Assembly (NCBI GenBank): GCA_050258035.1 | Contig: JBLMYA010000026.1 | Span: 1-64,000, forward strand | DNA length: 64,000 bases | Source: DATBLE01 sp050258035 | GTDB lineage: Bacteria; Actinomycetota; Thermoleophilia; Gaiellales; Gaiellaceae | Direction: 5' to 3' | In this document: positions 42,770 through 50,411 of the stretch, one piece after another | How the letters are laid out: the number at the start of each line of letters is the position of its first letter | How positions within the stretch are numbered: position 1 is the first letter of the stretch | The notes under the pieces: generated by a model | Seen by the model: only the letters and a program-made list of their open reading frames with translations | Databases searched by the model: none | What the model was told of the DNA's origin: nothing | Translations under genes and position numbers: made by a program

Positions 42770-43129
42770 TCACGCGCGCACCCGGAGCCTGCTCGCCTTC
42801 GCCGCCAGCGTTCGCAGCGCCGCGCGGAGCTCTTCGATCTGGCTGTCGGCGCGGGCGATGCCCTGGGCGAGCGCCTTGATCTCGACCACGCCCGCCGAGC
42901 CGCCGGCAGAGACGGTCACCACCCGCTCCTCGAGACGGCCGCGCAGGCGTCGCCGCTCGTCCTCCGTTCGCAGCACGCAGGCGTAGCCGTCGGTGAGGAC
43001 GCGCTCGACGTCGACGAGCGACGCCGCCGGCGCGTCGCACAGCTCCCTGACGTTGCCGAGCACGGCACCAGAATCCAGCTCCCCTCCGGCCACTTCGTCG
43101 ATTATCCGAGGCCGGGCGAGCTTCTCCAT
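42770..43129 (-). CDS. Conserved-looking soluble protein of unknown function
   Basis: 119 residues. IDEVAGGELDSGAVLGNVRELCDAPAASLVDVERVLTDGYACVLRTEDERRRLRGRLEERVVTVSAGGSAG is followed by a C-terminal helix EIKALAQGIARADSQIEELRAALRTLAAKASRLRVR that looks like a coiled coil. LTDGYACVLRTEDERRRL has the look of a conserved motif, yet I know no family for it. Single gene, convergent with the response regulator 4 bases away. TAGGAC lies 9 bases before the ATG on the minus strand. Confidence 0.6.
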   Translation of the reverse strand: MEKLARPRIIDEVAGGELDSGAVLGNVRELCDAPAASLVDVERVLTDGYACVLRTEDERRRLRGRLEERVVTVSAGGSAGVVEIKALAQGIARADSQIEELRAALRTLAAKASRLRVRA

Positions 43130-43179
43130 CGGGCGGCGGTCCTATCTTCCGGGCCGCCGGGTCCCAGTTGGCAGCCCTG

Positions 43180-45186
43180 CTAACGGAGCAGTTCCAGGAA
43201 GTCCGCTTCGGCCAGCAGCGGAACACCTTCCCGCTGGGCCTTGGTCAGCTTGGACGAACCCGGCTCCTCGCCCACGATCAGGCCCGTCGTCTTCTTCGAG
43301 ACCGACCCGGTCACCTTCGCGCCTCTCGCTTCGAGCGCTGCGGCCGCCTCCTCGCGCGACATCGCCTCGAGCGTCCCGGTGATCACGTACGTCGAACCGG
43401 TCAAGGGCCCTTCAGCCGGCCGGTCTTCCTCGCCGATCTCGAACCGGAGGCCAACGTCGCGCAACTCCTGGACCAGCGTCCGGTTCTGCTCGTCGGCGAA
43501 CCATTCGACGACGATCTCCGCTCGATCGGGCCCGAAGCCCTCGACCTCGGCCATCTGCTCCTGGGTCGCCGCGATCAGGCGGTCGACGTTCTCGAAGTGC
43601 CGGGCCAGGTTCTGGGCCAGCACCCACCCCAGGCCGGAGATGTTGAGCCCGAGCAGCACGCGCGAGAAGGGCACCTGCTTCGATCCCTGGATCGCCTCGA
43701 TCGCAGCCGTCGCCGAGATCTCGGCGAAGCCCTCCAACTCGAGGAGCTGTTCCTTCGTCAGCCGGTAGAGATCAGGGAGCGAGCGGACGAGCCCCTCGCT
43801 CCAGAGCGTGCGGATCGTCTGCTCGCCGACGCCCTCGATGTCCGCGATGCCCGTCCAGTTGATCAGGGTCTCGAGCCCGCGCGACGGACAGGCGCGGTTC
43901 GGGCAGCGGTGCATCACCTCGCCCTCCGGCTTGACGATCTCGGTCCCGCACAGCGGACAGCGTTTCGGCATCCGGAACTCCTTCGTCCCGGGGCCGTGCT
44001 CGCCCGCGGGGCCGACGATCTGCGGGATCACGTCCCCCGCCCGCTGGACGATCACGTCGTCGCCTTCGCGGATCTGCTTGCGGTTGATGTCCTCTTCGTT
44101 GTGGAGCGTCGCGCGGGAGACCGTGACGCCACCGACCTCGACCGGCTCGAGCACGGCCCACGGGTTGAGCGCGCCCGTTCTGCCCACGCGGATCCTGATC
44201 TCGAGCAGCCGGGTCACCGCCGTCATCGGTGCCCACTTGTAGGCACGTGCCCACCTCGGCCGGGAGTGGAGCGCACCCAATCGGCGCTGCTGATCGAGCG
44301 AGTCGACCTTGATCACGATCCCGTCGATCTCGTAGTCGAGTTCGACGCGCCGCGTCTCCCACGCCCGGCACGCTTCCGCGACCTCCTCGATCGTCTCGAG
44401 CCGCTCGGCGTGCGGGTTCGTGCGGAAGCCGCGTTCGGCGAGCCACGCCAGCATCTCGAACTGGCCCTCGAACCGCACCCCGTCCGCCGCGCCGACGCCG
44501 TAGGCCCAGATCGAGAGCGGCCGGTCGGCGGTGATCGCCGAGTTCTTCTGACGCAACGACCCGGCGGCCGCGTTGCGAGGATTCGGGGCGAGCTTCTGGT
44601 TCGTCCCCGCCAGCCGCTCGTTCAGCTCGCGAAAGCCGCTGAGCGGTAGGTACACCTCGCCGCGGACCTCGAGCACGGCGGGCACGCCGTCGCCGTGCAT
44701 CCGGAGCGGGATGGCTCTGATCGTGCGCAGGTTCGGGGTGACATCCTCGCCCTGGACCCCGTCGCCGCGCGTCGCTCCCCTGACCAGCACGCCGTTCTCG
44801 TAGGTGAGATTGACGGCGAGCCCGTCGATCTTCGGCTCGATCACGTACGCGACCGGCCCGTCGGTGCCGAGCCGCTTGCGGACGTCGTCCGCCCACTTCA
44901 GGAGCCCCTCGTCGGTCGTCACCTTCTCCAGCGAGCCCATCTGCTCCAGGTGCCGCACCTTCTGGAACTTGTCCGACGGAGGCGCACCGACGCGGTGCGT
45001 GGGCGAGTCGGGCGTCAGCAGGCCCGGATCGGCCTCCTCGATCGCGACCAACTCGTCGTACAGTCGGTCGTACTCGGCGTCCGAGACCGACGGCTCGTCG
45101 AGGACGTGGTACTCGTAGAGGTAGCGGTTGAGGAGCTCTCGGAGCTCGGCCGCTCGTTTCTCGACAGTCGGGCTAGAGGACGGCAT
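43180..45186 (-). CDS. ligA: NAD-dependent DNA ligase
   Basis: 668 residues, typical. Order: Ia domain (VEKRAAELRELLNRYLYEYHVLDEPSVSDAEYDRLYDEL), adenylation domain with AYVIEPKIDGLAVNLTYENG (active-site Lys119), GDGVQGEDVTPNLR, VRGEVYLP, EIDGIVIKV; OB-fold (GRTGALNPWAVLEPVEVGG); four-Cys zinc finger (CPLCGTEIV ... CPNRACPSR); HhH repeats (LEGFAEISATAAI); C-terminal BRCT (TGTLEAMSREEAAAALEARGAKVTGSVSKKT). The start ATG 45186 overlaps the 3' end of the upstream HAD gene by 14 bases. The replicative ligase sealing Okazaki fragments. Confidence 0.96.
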   Translation of the reverse strand: MPSSSPTVEKRAAELRELLNRYLYEYHVLDEPSVSDAEYDRLYDELVAIEEADPGLLTPDSPTHRVGAPPSDKFQKVRHLEQMGSLEKVTTDEGLLKWADDVRKRLGTDGPVAYVIEPKIDGLAVNLTYENGVLVRGATRGDGVQGEDVTPNLRTIRAIPLRMHGDGVPAVLEVRGEVYLPLSGFRELNERLAGTNQKLAPNPRNAAAGSLRQKNSAITADRPLSIWAYGVGAADGVRFEGQFEMLAWLAERGFRTNPHAERLETIEEVAEACRAWETRRVELDYEIDGIVIKVDSLDQQRRLGALHSRPRWARAYKWAPMTAVTRLLEIRIRVGRTGALNPWAVLEPVEVGGVTVSRATLHNEEDINRKQIREGDDVIVQRAGDVIPQIVGPAGEHGPGTKEFRMPKRCPLCGTEIVKPEGEVMHRCPNRACPSRGLETLINWTGIADIEGVGEQTIRTLWSEGLVRSLPDLYRLTKEQLLELEGFAEISATAAIEAIQGSKQVPFSRVLLGLNISGLGWVLAQNLARHFENVDRLIAATQEQMAEVEGFGPDRAEIVVEWFADEQNRTLVQELRDVGLRFEIGEEDRPAEGPLTGSTYVITGTLEAMSREEAAAALEARGAKVTGSVSKKTTGLIVGEEPGSSKLTKAQREGVPLLAEADFLELLR

Positions 45187-45808
45187 AGAGCTCGTCGGCG
45201 GTGTCGACGACTGCGTCCGGCCCCTCGGCCTCCATCCGCTCGCGGCTGTGGATGCCGCCCCAGGTGACGCCGATCGCGTGGACGCCTGCGGCTTTGGCGG
45301 CAGTGATGTCGAACGGAGCGTCGCCGACGTAGGCGGTCGCGTCCGGGTCGACATCGAGCCGGTCGAGCGCGATCAGGATCTGGTCGGGGTGCGGCTTCCC
45401 CCGCGGCGCCTCGTCCGAGCCCACCACGACGTCCATCAGGTCGCCGAACCCGAGCGCCTCGAGCGCGAGCTGGACGATGTCGTGCCGCTTGGCGCTGACG
45501 ATCCCGAGTTGCCGCCCCTCACCGTCCAGCCGCTCGAGAAGCTCCAGCATGCCCGGGAAGGCCTCCAGCTCGGAGTGGAGCGGGCGGTAGAAGTCGCGAT
45601 AGGCCTGCGCGAGCTCCGCCGCCTTCTCCTCGTCGAACTCGCGCATCTGCTCCTCCAGGTGGCCGCTGCCGACCTTGGCCATCAGCACCTCGTCGGGGAA
45701 GGCGCGGCCGAGGACGGTTTCCGTGGCGTGCCGGTAGGAGGCGAGGATCATCCAGCCCGAGTCGACGATCGTGCCGTCGAGGTCGAAGAGAACCACCGGA
45801 AAGCGCAT
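45173..45808 (-). CDS. HAD family phosphatase (PpaX/Gph-like)
   Basis: 211 residues. VLFDLDGTIVDSGWMI (motif I DxDGT), LGIVSAKRHDIV (motif II), GKPHPDQI (motif III Lys) and AYVGDAPFDITAAKAAG (motif IV). A helical cap with EEQMREFDEEKAAEL lies between. This layout matches pyrophosphatase PpaX and phosphoglycolate phosphatases. The ATG 45808 is 7 bases after TAGCAT (minus strand), so it is probably leaderless. It overlaps the start of ligA, suggesting one transcript. Divergent from the DUF6636 gene with a mirrored promoter. Confidence 0.88.
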   Translation of the reverse strand: MRFPVVLFDLDGTIVDSGWMILASYRHATETVLGRAFPDEVLMAKVGSGHLEEQMREFDEEKAAELAQAYRDFYRPLHSELEAFPGMLELLERLDGEGRQLGIVSAKRHDIVQLALEALGFGDLMDVVVGSDEAPRGKPHPDQILIALDRLDVDPDATAYVGDAPFDITAAKAAGVHAIGVTWGGIHSRERMEAEGPDAVVDTADELYAVL

Positions 45809-45814
45809 TTACCT

Positions 45815-45840
45815 GATGCTAACGACGCGGGATTAGCATC
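45815..45840. promoter_or_regulatory. Mirror-image pair of -10 boxes (GATGCTAA...TTAGCATC)
   Basis: A perfect inverted repeat of 8-base arms separated by 10 bases. Each arm contains TAGCAT facing outward, exactly 7 bases before the ATG 45808 (minus) and the GTG 45847 (plus). The two promoters must overlap physically. Confidence 0.6.
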
Positions 45841-45846
45841 CGGTCC

Positions 45847-46659
45847 GTGGTTCGAGCAGCGGTCGTGTTCGCGGTCGCACTCCTCCTCGCCGGCGGTGGT
45901 TCTGCGCTCGGGGCCGGCGGAGCCGACACCTTCAGGACACCCTCAGGCAACATCCGCTGCGCGTACGAGCACTACGGCTTCGCCCCGATCGACCTGCGCT
46001 GCGACATCCTCACGGGCATCAAGCCGCTGCCTCCGCGGCCGAAGAACTGCGACCTCGATTGGGGTGTCGGCTACGCGATGGGCCAGCGCGGGCCGGCCCG
46101 CGTCCTGTGCGCCGGCGACACGGTCTCCAGCCCGACCGCCCCGGTGCTCGCCTACGGTACGACGCGACAGTTCGGCGTTTTCCGCTGCACCTCGACGAGG
46201 GCCGGGCTGCGCTGCGTGAACTCGACCGGCAACGGGTTCTTCCTGAGCACGCGCCACTCGTACACCTTCAAGGAGCCGGCACCGAGGAACGGGTCGTTCA
46301 GGACACCGTCCGGCAACATCGTCTGCGGCTACGGCATCGCCCCCGACGGGTCGGCCTCGATGGAATGCGGGATCAGGAGCGGCCTGAAGCCGCCGCCGAA
46401 GCCGATCCACTGCGGCGCCGGGGACCCGAACGACAAGCGCGTCGGTCTGACCGAGACCGGCCCGGCCCGTCCCGTCCTCTGTGCAGGTGACCCGGGTCCG
46501 CTGCTGCCTCAGGTCCAGGCGACGGCGAGGGTGCTCGGCTACAGCTCGACGATCAGGATCGGTGGGATCACCTGCTCGTCCGCGACGACCGGCCTCACCT
46601 GCCGGAACCGCGCAGGCCACGGGTTCTTCCTCAGCCGCCAGAACTGGCGGACGTTCTAG
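45847..46659 (+). CDS. Secreted protein with two DUF6636-like domains
   Basis: 270 residues. A signal peptide (FAVALLLAGGGSALGAGGA) is followed by two copies of one ~110-residue module. Module 1: FRTPSGNIRCAYEH, CDILTGIKPLPPRPKNCD, GPARVLCAGDT, FRCTSTRAGLRCVN, GNGFFLSTR. Module 2: FRTPSGNIVCGYGI, CGIRSGLKPPPKPIHCG, GPARPVLCAGDP, ITCSSATTGLTCRNRAGHGFFLSRQ. Each has about six Cys, suggesting disulfides outside the cell. Function unknown. Leaderless-type GTG after TAGCAT. It converges with truA at a shared CTAG. Confidence 0.8.
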   Translation: MVRAAVVFAVALLLAGGGSALGAGGADTFRTPSGNIRCAYEHYGFAPIDLRCDILTGIKPLPPRPKNCDLDWGVGYAMGQRGPARVLCAGDTVSSPTAPVLAYGTTRQFGVFRCTSTRAGLRCVNSTGNGFFLSTRHSYTFKEPAPRNGSFRTPSGNIVCGYGIAPDGSASMECGIRSGLKPPPKPIHCGAGDPNDKRVGLTETGPARPVLCAGDPGPLLPQVQATARVLGYSSTIRIGGITCSSATTGLTCRNRAGHGFFLSRQNWRTF

Positions 46660-47372
46660 TACTCCACTGACACGAGGTACAGGCCCCACGGCGGCGCGGT
46701 CGAGCCGGCCTCCGGCCGCGGGCGCCCCTCGAGCAGGGCGGCGATCTCGTGCGGCTCTTTCTCGATCATCGTCCCGACTAGGGTCCGCACCATGTGCCGG
46801 AGGAAGCTGTCGGCGGTGATCTCGAGCTCGATCGCGTCCCCGCGCACGTGCCAGGCGGCGTTCTTCACCTCGCGCCGGAAGCCGACGTGCTGCGTCTCGG
46901 TCGGCGTGAACGCCCGGAAGTCGTGCTCGCCGAGGATCAGGTGGGCGGACTCGGCCAGCTTCGGCTCGTCGATCGGTCGCGGCATCCACCAGCTCCGCCG
47001 CTGCTCGAACGGCGACGGTGTCTGCCGCCGCCAGATCCGGTAGCGGTACGAGCGCGAACGGGCCGAGTGCCTGGCGTCGAACTCGAGCGTCGCCTCCGCC
47101 GCGGCGATGACGGACAGGTCGTCCGGGAGCGCCGTGTTCAGGGCCTCCGCTGCGCTCGCAACCGGGGGACCGCCCTCGACGTCCACGGAGGCGACCTGAC
47201 CGAGCGCATGCACGCCTGCGTCCGTGCGACCGGCGACCCGCAGGTTGTCGAGGCTCGCGTAGAGGGTGCCGAGTGCGTCGCGCAGGGTCGCCTCGACGGT
47301 GCGGAACCCTGGTTGAGCTGCCCAGCCGGAGAAATCGGTACCGTCGTACTCCATGTCGAGCCTCAGGCGCAC
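46656..47372 (-). CDS. truA: tRNA pseudouridine(38-40) synthase TruA
   Basis: 238 residues. LDMEYDGTDFSGWAAQPGFRTVE (N-terminal motif), RVAGRTDAGVHALGQVASVD with the catalytic Asp in the GRTDxGVHA motif, the ALPDDLSV segment, SYRYRIWRR and SFLRHMVRTLVGTM near the end. It isomerises uridines 38-40 in many tRNAs. Start GTG 47372, because homologues have ~6 residues ahead of MEYDGT; ATG 47354 is an alternative. The 5' end overlaps the divergent cyclophilin gene by 20 bases. Confidence 0.93.
   Translation of the reverse strand: MRLRLDMEYDGTDFSGWAAQPGFRTVEATLRDALGTLYASLDNLRVAGRTDAGVHALGQVASVDVEGGPPVASAAEALNTALPDDLSVIAAAEATLEFDARHSARSRSYRYRIWRRQTPSPFEQRRSWWMPRPIDEPKLAESAHLILGEHDFRAFTPTETQHVGFRREVKNAAWHVRGDAIELEITADSFLRHMVRTLVGTMIEKEPHEIAALLEGRPRPEAGSTAPPWGLYLVSVEY
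47339..47344 (+). promoter_or_regulatory. Putative leaderless -10 box (TACCGT)
   Basis: TACCGT, 8 bases before ATG 47353 of the cyclophilin gene, inside the 5' end of truA. Confidence 0.4.
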
Positions 47373-47988
47373 GGTTCTTCCCGACACTGTGCCGATCGTC
47401 GCACTCGCAGCGGCCGCCGTCCTGCTGGCGGCGGGCTGCGGCGGAAGCGGCTCCAAGGAGAGCGCGTCGACGACGGCCGGGTCGAGCTCCGGCAGACCGG
47501 CGCTCGACCCCTCGAAGACCTACACCGTCGCGCTGAAGACGAACCAGGGCACCTTCGCGTTCGACCTCGACGTGAAGGACTCGCCGCATACGGCCGCGTC
47601 GTTCGCGGCGCTCGTGAAGAAGGGGTTCTTCGACGGCCTCACCTTCCACCGGATCGTGCCGGGTTTCGTGATCCAGGGCGGCGACCCCAACGGCGACGGC
47701 ACGGGTGGGCCCGGCTACACGACTGTGGACGCGCCCCCGGCGGATGCGAAGTACACGAGGGGCGTGGTGGCGATGGCGAAGACGGCTGCGGAGCCGCCCG
47801 GGACCGCAGGCAGCCAGTTCTTCGTGGTCACGGGCGCCGACGCCGGCCTGCCCCCCGACTATGCGCTGCTGGGCAAGGTGTCGAGCGGAATGGACGTCGT
47901 CGACAAGATCGGCGAGCTCGGCGATCCGGCGACCGAGCAGCCGACGAAGCGCGTCGTGATCGAGAAAGCAACGGTCTCCGAGAGCTAG
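47353..47988 (+). CDS. Peptidyl-prolyl cis-trans isomerase, cyclophilin type, lipoprotein
   Basis: 211 residues. Lipoprotein signal: VPIVALAAAAVLLAAGC, with lipobox LAAGC, followed by a Gly/Ser-rich linker. The cyclophilin domain reads FAFDLDVKDSPHTAASFAALVKKGFFDGLTFHRIVPGFVIQGGDPNGDGTGGPGY, VAMAKTAAEPPGTAGSQFFVVTG and LLGKVSSGMDVVDKI. FHRIVPGFVIQGGD and GSQFF are the active-site hallmarks. It would act at the outer face of the membrane on exported proteins. ATG 47353 or GTG 47389 can start it. It ends on a CTAG shared with arsR. Confidence 0.92.
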   Translation: MSSLRRTVLPDTVPIVALAAAAVLLAAGCGGSGSKESASTTAGSSSGRPALDPSKTYTVALKTNQGTFAFDLDVKDSPHTAASFAALVKKGFFDGLTFHRIVPGFVIQGGDPNGDGTGGPGYTTVDAPPADAKYTRGVVAMAKTAAEPPGTAGSQFFVVTGADAGLPPDYALLGKVSSGMDVVDKIGELGDPATEQPTKRVVIEKATVSES

Positions 47989-48301
47989 CTCCCCGCGAGG
48001 TGGTCTCGGAGACGCGCGAGGCGTCCGTCCCACCGTTCGCCGACCTTCTCGATCCACGCCAGCGCGTCGAGGGCGGCTGCGGGGTGAGGCGGTAGTGCGT
48101 CTCCCGCCCGGCCCGCCGCGACTCGACCAAACCCGCCTGTCCCAGCGTCGCGAGGTGCTTCGACACCGCCTGCCGCGTCACGGGGAGCTCCGAGGCCAGC
48201 TCGGTCAGCGAGGCCGACTCACGGCCGGCCAGCGCCTCGAGAAGACGGCGGCGACTCGGGTCAGACAGCGCCGTGAAGACGCTGTCTTCCCGCATGTGCA
48301 T
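47985..48301 (-). pseudogene. ArsR family regulator, frameshifted near the C-terminus
   Basis: From ATG 48301 the frame reads VFTALSDPSRRRLLEALAGRESASLTELASELPVTRQAVSKHLATLGQAGLVESRRAGRETHYRLT, a complete ArsR winged helix. After LTPQ the frame turns to a meaningless Ser/Arg/Pro-rich sequence. One base shifted, the DNA encodes AAALDALAWIEKVGERWDGRLARLRDHLAGS with a TAG at 47985, which is the expected C-terminal helix. A base is missing in or near the G-run at 48081-48084. The expected stop overlaps the cyclophilin stop as in other convergent pairs. A sequencing error is possible. Confidence 0.6.
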
Positions 48302-48548
48302 AGGCGTGCAGCGCCCACGCCCAGTCGCAGGACGCGGTCTCGGTGACGATCAGGCGCGTTCCCTCCGGCATGGCGACCAGCGTGAACGTGACCCCGCTCT
48401 CGTCGGGCCCTGCAGGGTCCCACCAGCGGATCGCCAGCCGCCGCTCGGTCTCGACCTCCTCGACGACCGCGTGTCGCACCTCGCCGTCGTCCCAGCGGAA
48501 CGTCCCGCCGCGCACGAGGTCGAACTCGACGTCGTTCGCGAACCCAGG
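48261..48548 (-). pseudogene. AHSA1/SRPBCC domain gene, 5' half missing
   Basis: The C-terminal ~95 residues of an AHSA1-type SRPBCC protein: VEFDLVRGGTFRWDDGEVRHAVVEEVETERRLAIRWWDPAGPDESGVTFTLVAMPEGTRLIVTETASCDWAWALHAYAHA. A full-length protein has ~45 more residues at the N-terminus. Upstream of VEFDL the frame runs into the antisense of a clpP fragment without matching the family. It has no start codon of its own near the break. It overlaps the start of the downstream arsR (same strand). ArsR-AHSA1 pairs are common regulatory modules. Confidence 0.65.
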
Positions 48549-48890
48549 CCTGACGTGCGGACGATCTGCGTCGGGATGGCGATGTCGGCGGCGGCCATGA
48601 TCCTCTGCGGCGGCTCGCCCGGGAAGCGATCCGCGCTGCCGAACGCGAAGATGATGATCCACCAGGGCTCGGCAGGGTTCCGCGGCACGCCCAGTGACAT
48701 CGACATCCACGCCCGCGAGGTGCTCTCGACCACGCGCCGGATGGCCGAGATCATCGCGCTCCACTCGAACCGCGAGGTCGAACAGGTGATGCTCGACATC
48801 GACCGCGACAGGTTCATGACGCCGTCGGAAGCGGTCGACTATGGGCTCATCGACGAGATCATCGAGCCGCGAATCAACACGACGGTCTGA
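48546..48890 (+). pseudogene. clpP: ATP-dependent Clp protease proteolytic subunit, 5' half missing
   Basis: Encodes the C-terminal ~114 residues of ClpP: RPDVRTICVGMAMSAAAMIL (catalytic Ser), LPNAKMMIHQG (catalytic His), SDIDIHAREVL, EQVMLDIDRDRFMTPSEAVDYGLIDEIIEP (catalytic Asp). The first ~85 residues, including the N-terminal axial loops, are absent; homology begins at 48546. A GTG at 48555 could start a stub, but it would not fold as a ClpP. The break coincides with that of the AHSA1 gene on the other strand. Function lost unless another clpP is present. Confidence 0.75.
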
Positions 48891-48902
48891 CCCGGAGGGT
48901 CC

Positions 48903-49388
48903 CTACGACGCCACGGGAGCCGGAGCCTCGGCCTCGGCGCGCTCCTCGGCCTCGGCGCGCTCCTCGGCCTCCTGACGGCGCCGGAGCCGGAGGCGGCGCC
49001 GCTCGGCCTTCTCCTCGGCCTGGTTCTCCGCCGAGAAGTCGACGAGCTCGAGGTACGCCATCTCGGCCGCGTCGCCGGGGCGCGGCCCGATGCGGACGAT
49101 GCGCGAGTAGCCGCCCGGCCGGCCCTTGAAGCGCGGCCCGACCTCGGCGAAGAGCGTGTGCACCACCTGCTGCGACCGGAGGTAGGCCATCGCCTGCCGG
49201 CGCGCGTGCAGGTCGCCGCGCCGGCCGAGCGTGATCATCTGCTCGGCGATCGGCCGGACCGCCTTCGCCTTCGCGACGGTCGTCTTGATCCGGCCGTGCT
49301 CGATCAGCGCGCCCGCGAGGTTCGAGTAGAGCGCCTTGCGGTGCGAGGCGTCGCGGCCGAGCTTCTTTCCGGCGCGGTGATGCCTCAC
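48903..49388 (-). CDS. rplQ: 50S ribosomal protein L17
   Basis: 161 residues: a standard bL17 core (MRHHRAGKKLGRDASHRKALYSNLAGALIEHGRIKTTVAKAKAVRPIAEQMITLGRRGD) and a ~50-residue charged C-terminal tail (EEKAERRRLRLRRRQEAEERAEAEERAEAEAPAP) not found in the ~120-residue E. coli protein. Last gene of the alpha operon, coupled to rpoA by ATGA. The tail contains an 18-base tandem repeat. Confidence 0.96.
   Translation of the reverse strand: MRHHRAGKKLGRDASHRKALYSNLAGALIEHGRIKTTVAKAKAVRPIAEQMITLGRRGDLHARRQAMAYLRSQQVVHTLFAEVGPRFKGRPGGYSRIVRIGPRPGDAAEMAYLELVDFSAENQAEEKAERRRLRLRRRQEAEERAEAEERAEAEAPAPVAS
48927..48971 (-). repeat. 18-base tandem repeat in the rplQ tail
   Basis: The unit CTCGGCCTCGGCGCGCTC (plus strand) occurs twice in full (48927-48944, 48945-48962) and in part once more. 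It encodes repeated Glu-Glu-Arg-Ala-Glu-Ala. Slippage could change tail length between strains. Confidence 0.7.
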
Positions 49389-50371
49389 TCCCCGTTGCCT
49401 CCGTCGTCGCCGCGAAGCCGGAGACCGTGGGTCGCCAGGGTCTCCTTGACCTCCTCGATCGACTTCTTGCCGAAGTTCGGGATCGCCGCGAGTTCGTTCT
49501 CGGACTTCATCACGAGGTCGCCGATCGTCTCGATGCCGACCCGCTTCAGGCAGTTGTACGAGCGGACGCCGAGCTCGAGCTCCTCGATGGGGAAGTTCTC
49601 CATCCCGTGCGCGAGCGACGGCTCTGCAGGCCCGCCGCCGTCCGTGACCGCGGCGGCCTCCCCGAAGCCCTCGATCTTCTCGATGTCGGTGAAGATCGCC
49701 AGCTGGCGAATCAGGATCTCCGCGGCCTGGCCGATCGCCTCCCGAGGGTCGATCGACCCGTCGGTGGTGATGTCGAGCCGCAGCTTGTCGTAGTCGGTGC
49801 GCTGACCGACGCGCGCGGCCTCGACGTCGTACGAGACGCGGCGGACCGGCGAGAACATCGAGTCGATCGGGATGACCCCGATCGTGTGCTCGGGCCCGCG
49901 GTTCATCTCGCCCGGCACGTACCCGCGGCCGCGGCCGATCGTCAGCGTGACCTCGAGCTTGCCCTTCTCGGCCAGGTTGGCGATCTCGAGCTCCGGGTTG
50001 AGGATCTCGAGCTCGGCCGGAGCCTGGATGTCGGACGCCTTCACGACGCCCGGCCCCTTCTTCTGGAGGCGCACCTCGATGTCGGGTGACTCGCCGTGCA
50101 GGCGGCAGATCAGGTTCTTGAGGTTGAGGATGATGTCGGTCACGTCCTCGCGGACACCCGGCAGCGTCGTGAACTCGTGCGCGACGCCCTCGATCTTCAC
50201 CGAGGTCACGGCGGCGCCCTCCAGCGAGGAGAGCAGCACGCGGCGCAGCGAGTTCCCGAACGTGTAGCCGAAGCCGCGGTCGAGCGGCTCGATCACGAAG
50301 ACGCCGCGCTGCTCGTCGACTTCCTCGTGGACGATCTTCGGGACCTGGAATTCGATCATGCGAGTTGCCAA
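49385..50371 (-). CDS. rpoA: DNA-directed RNA polymerase subunit alpha
   Basis: 328 residues. N-terminal dimer domain (RGFGYTFGNSLRRVLLSSLEGAAVTSVKIEG), linker, and C-terminal UP-element domain (LGVRSYNCLKRVGIETIGDLVMKSENELAAIPNFGKKSIEEVKETL). I chose TTG 50371, giving MATRMIEFQVPK. A strong AGGAAAGGA lies 5 bases upstream, whereas ATG 50359 would lack a good site. Follows rpsD and is coupled to rplQ. Confidence 0.96.
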   Translation of the reverse strand: MATRMIEFQVPKIVHEEVDEQRGVFVIEPLDRGFGYTFGNSLRRVLLSSLEGAAVTSVKIEGVAHEFTTLPGVREDVTDIILNLKNLICRLHGESPDIEVRLQKKGPGVVKASDIQAPAELEILNPELEIANLAEKGKLEVTLTIGRGRGYVPGEMNRGPEHTIGVIPIDSMFSPVRRVSYDVEAARVGQRTDYDKLRLDITTDGSIDPREAIGQAAEILIRQLAIFTDIEKIEGFGEAAAVTDGGGPAEPSLAHGMENFPIEELELGVRSYNCLKRVGIETIGDLVMKSENELAAIPNFGKKSIEEVKETLATHGLRLRGDDGGNGE

Positions 50372-50411
50372 TGCAGTCCTTTCCTAGTGCCGGCCGAATG
50401 CCGGCGTCCTT

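Noticed and set aside
42770..43129. Identification of the 119-residue protein as an ABC or transport component
   Set aside because: The LTDGYACVLRTEDERRRL segment is suggestive of a conserved domain but carries no motif of those families; left as unknown.
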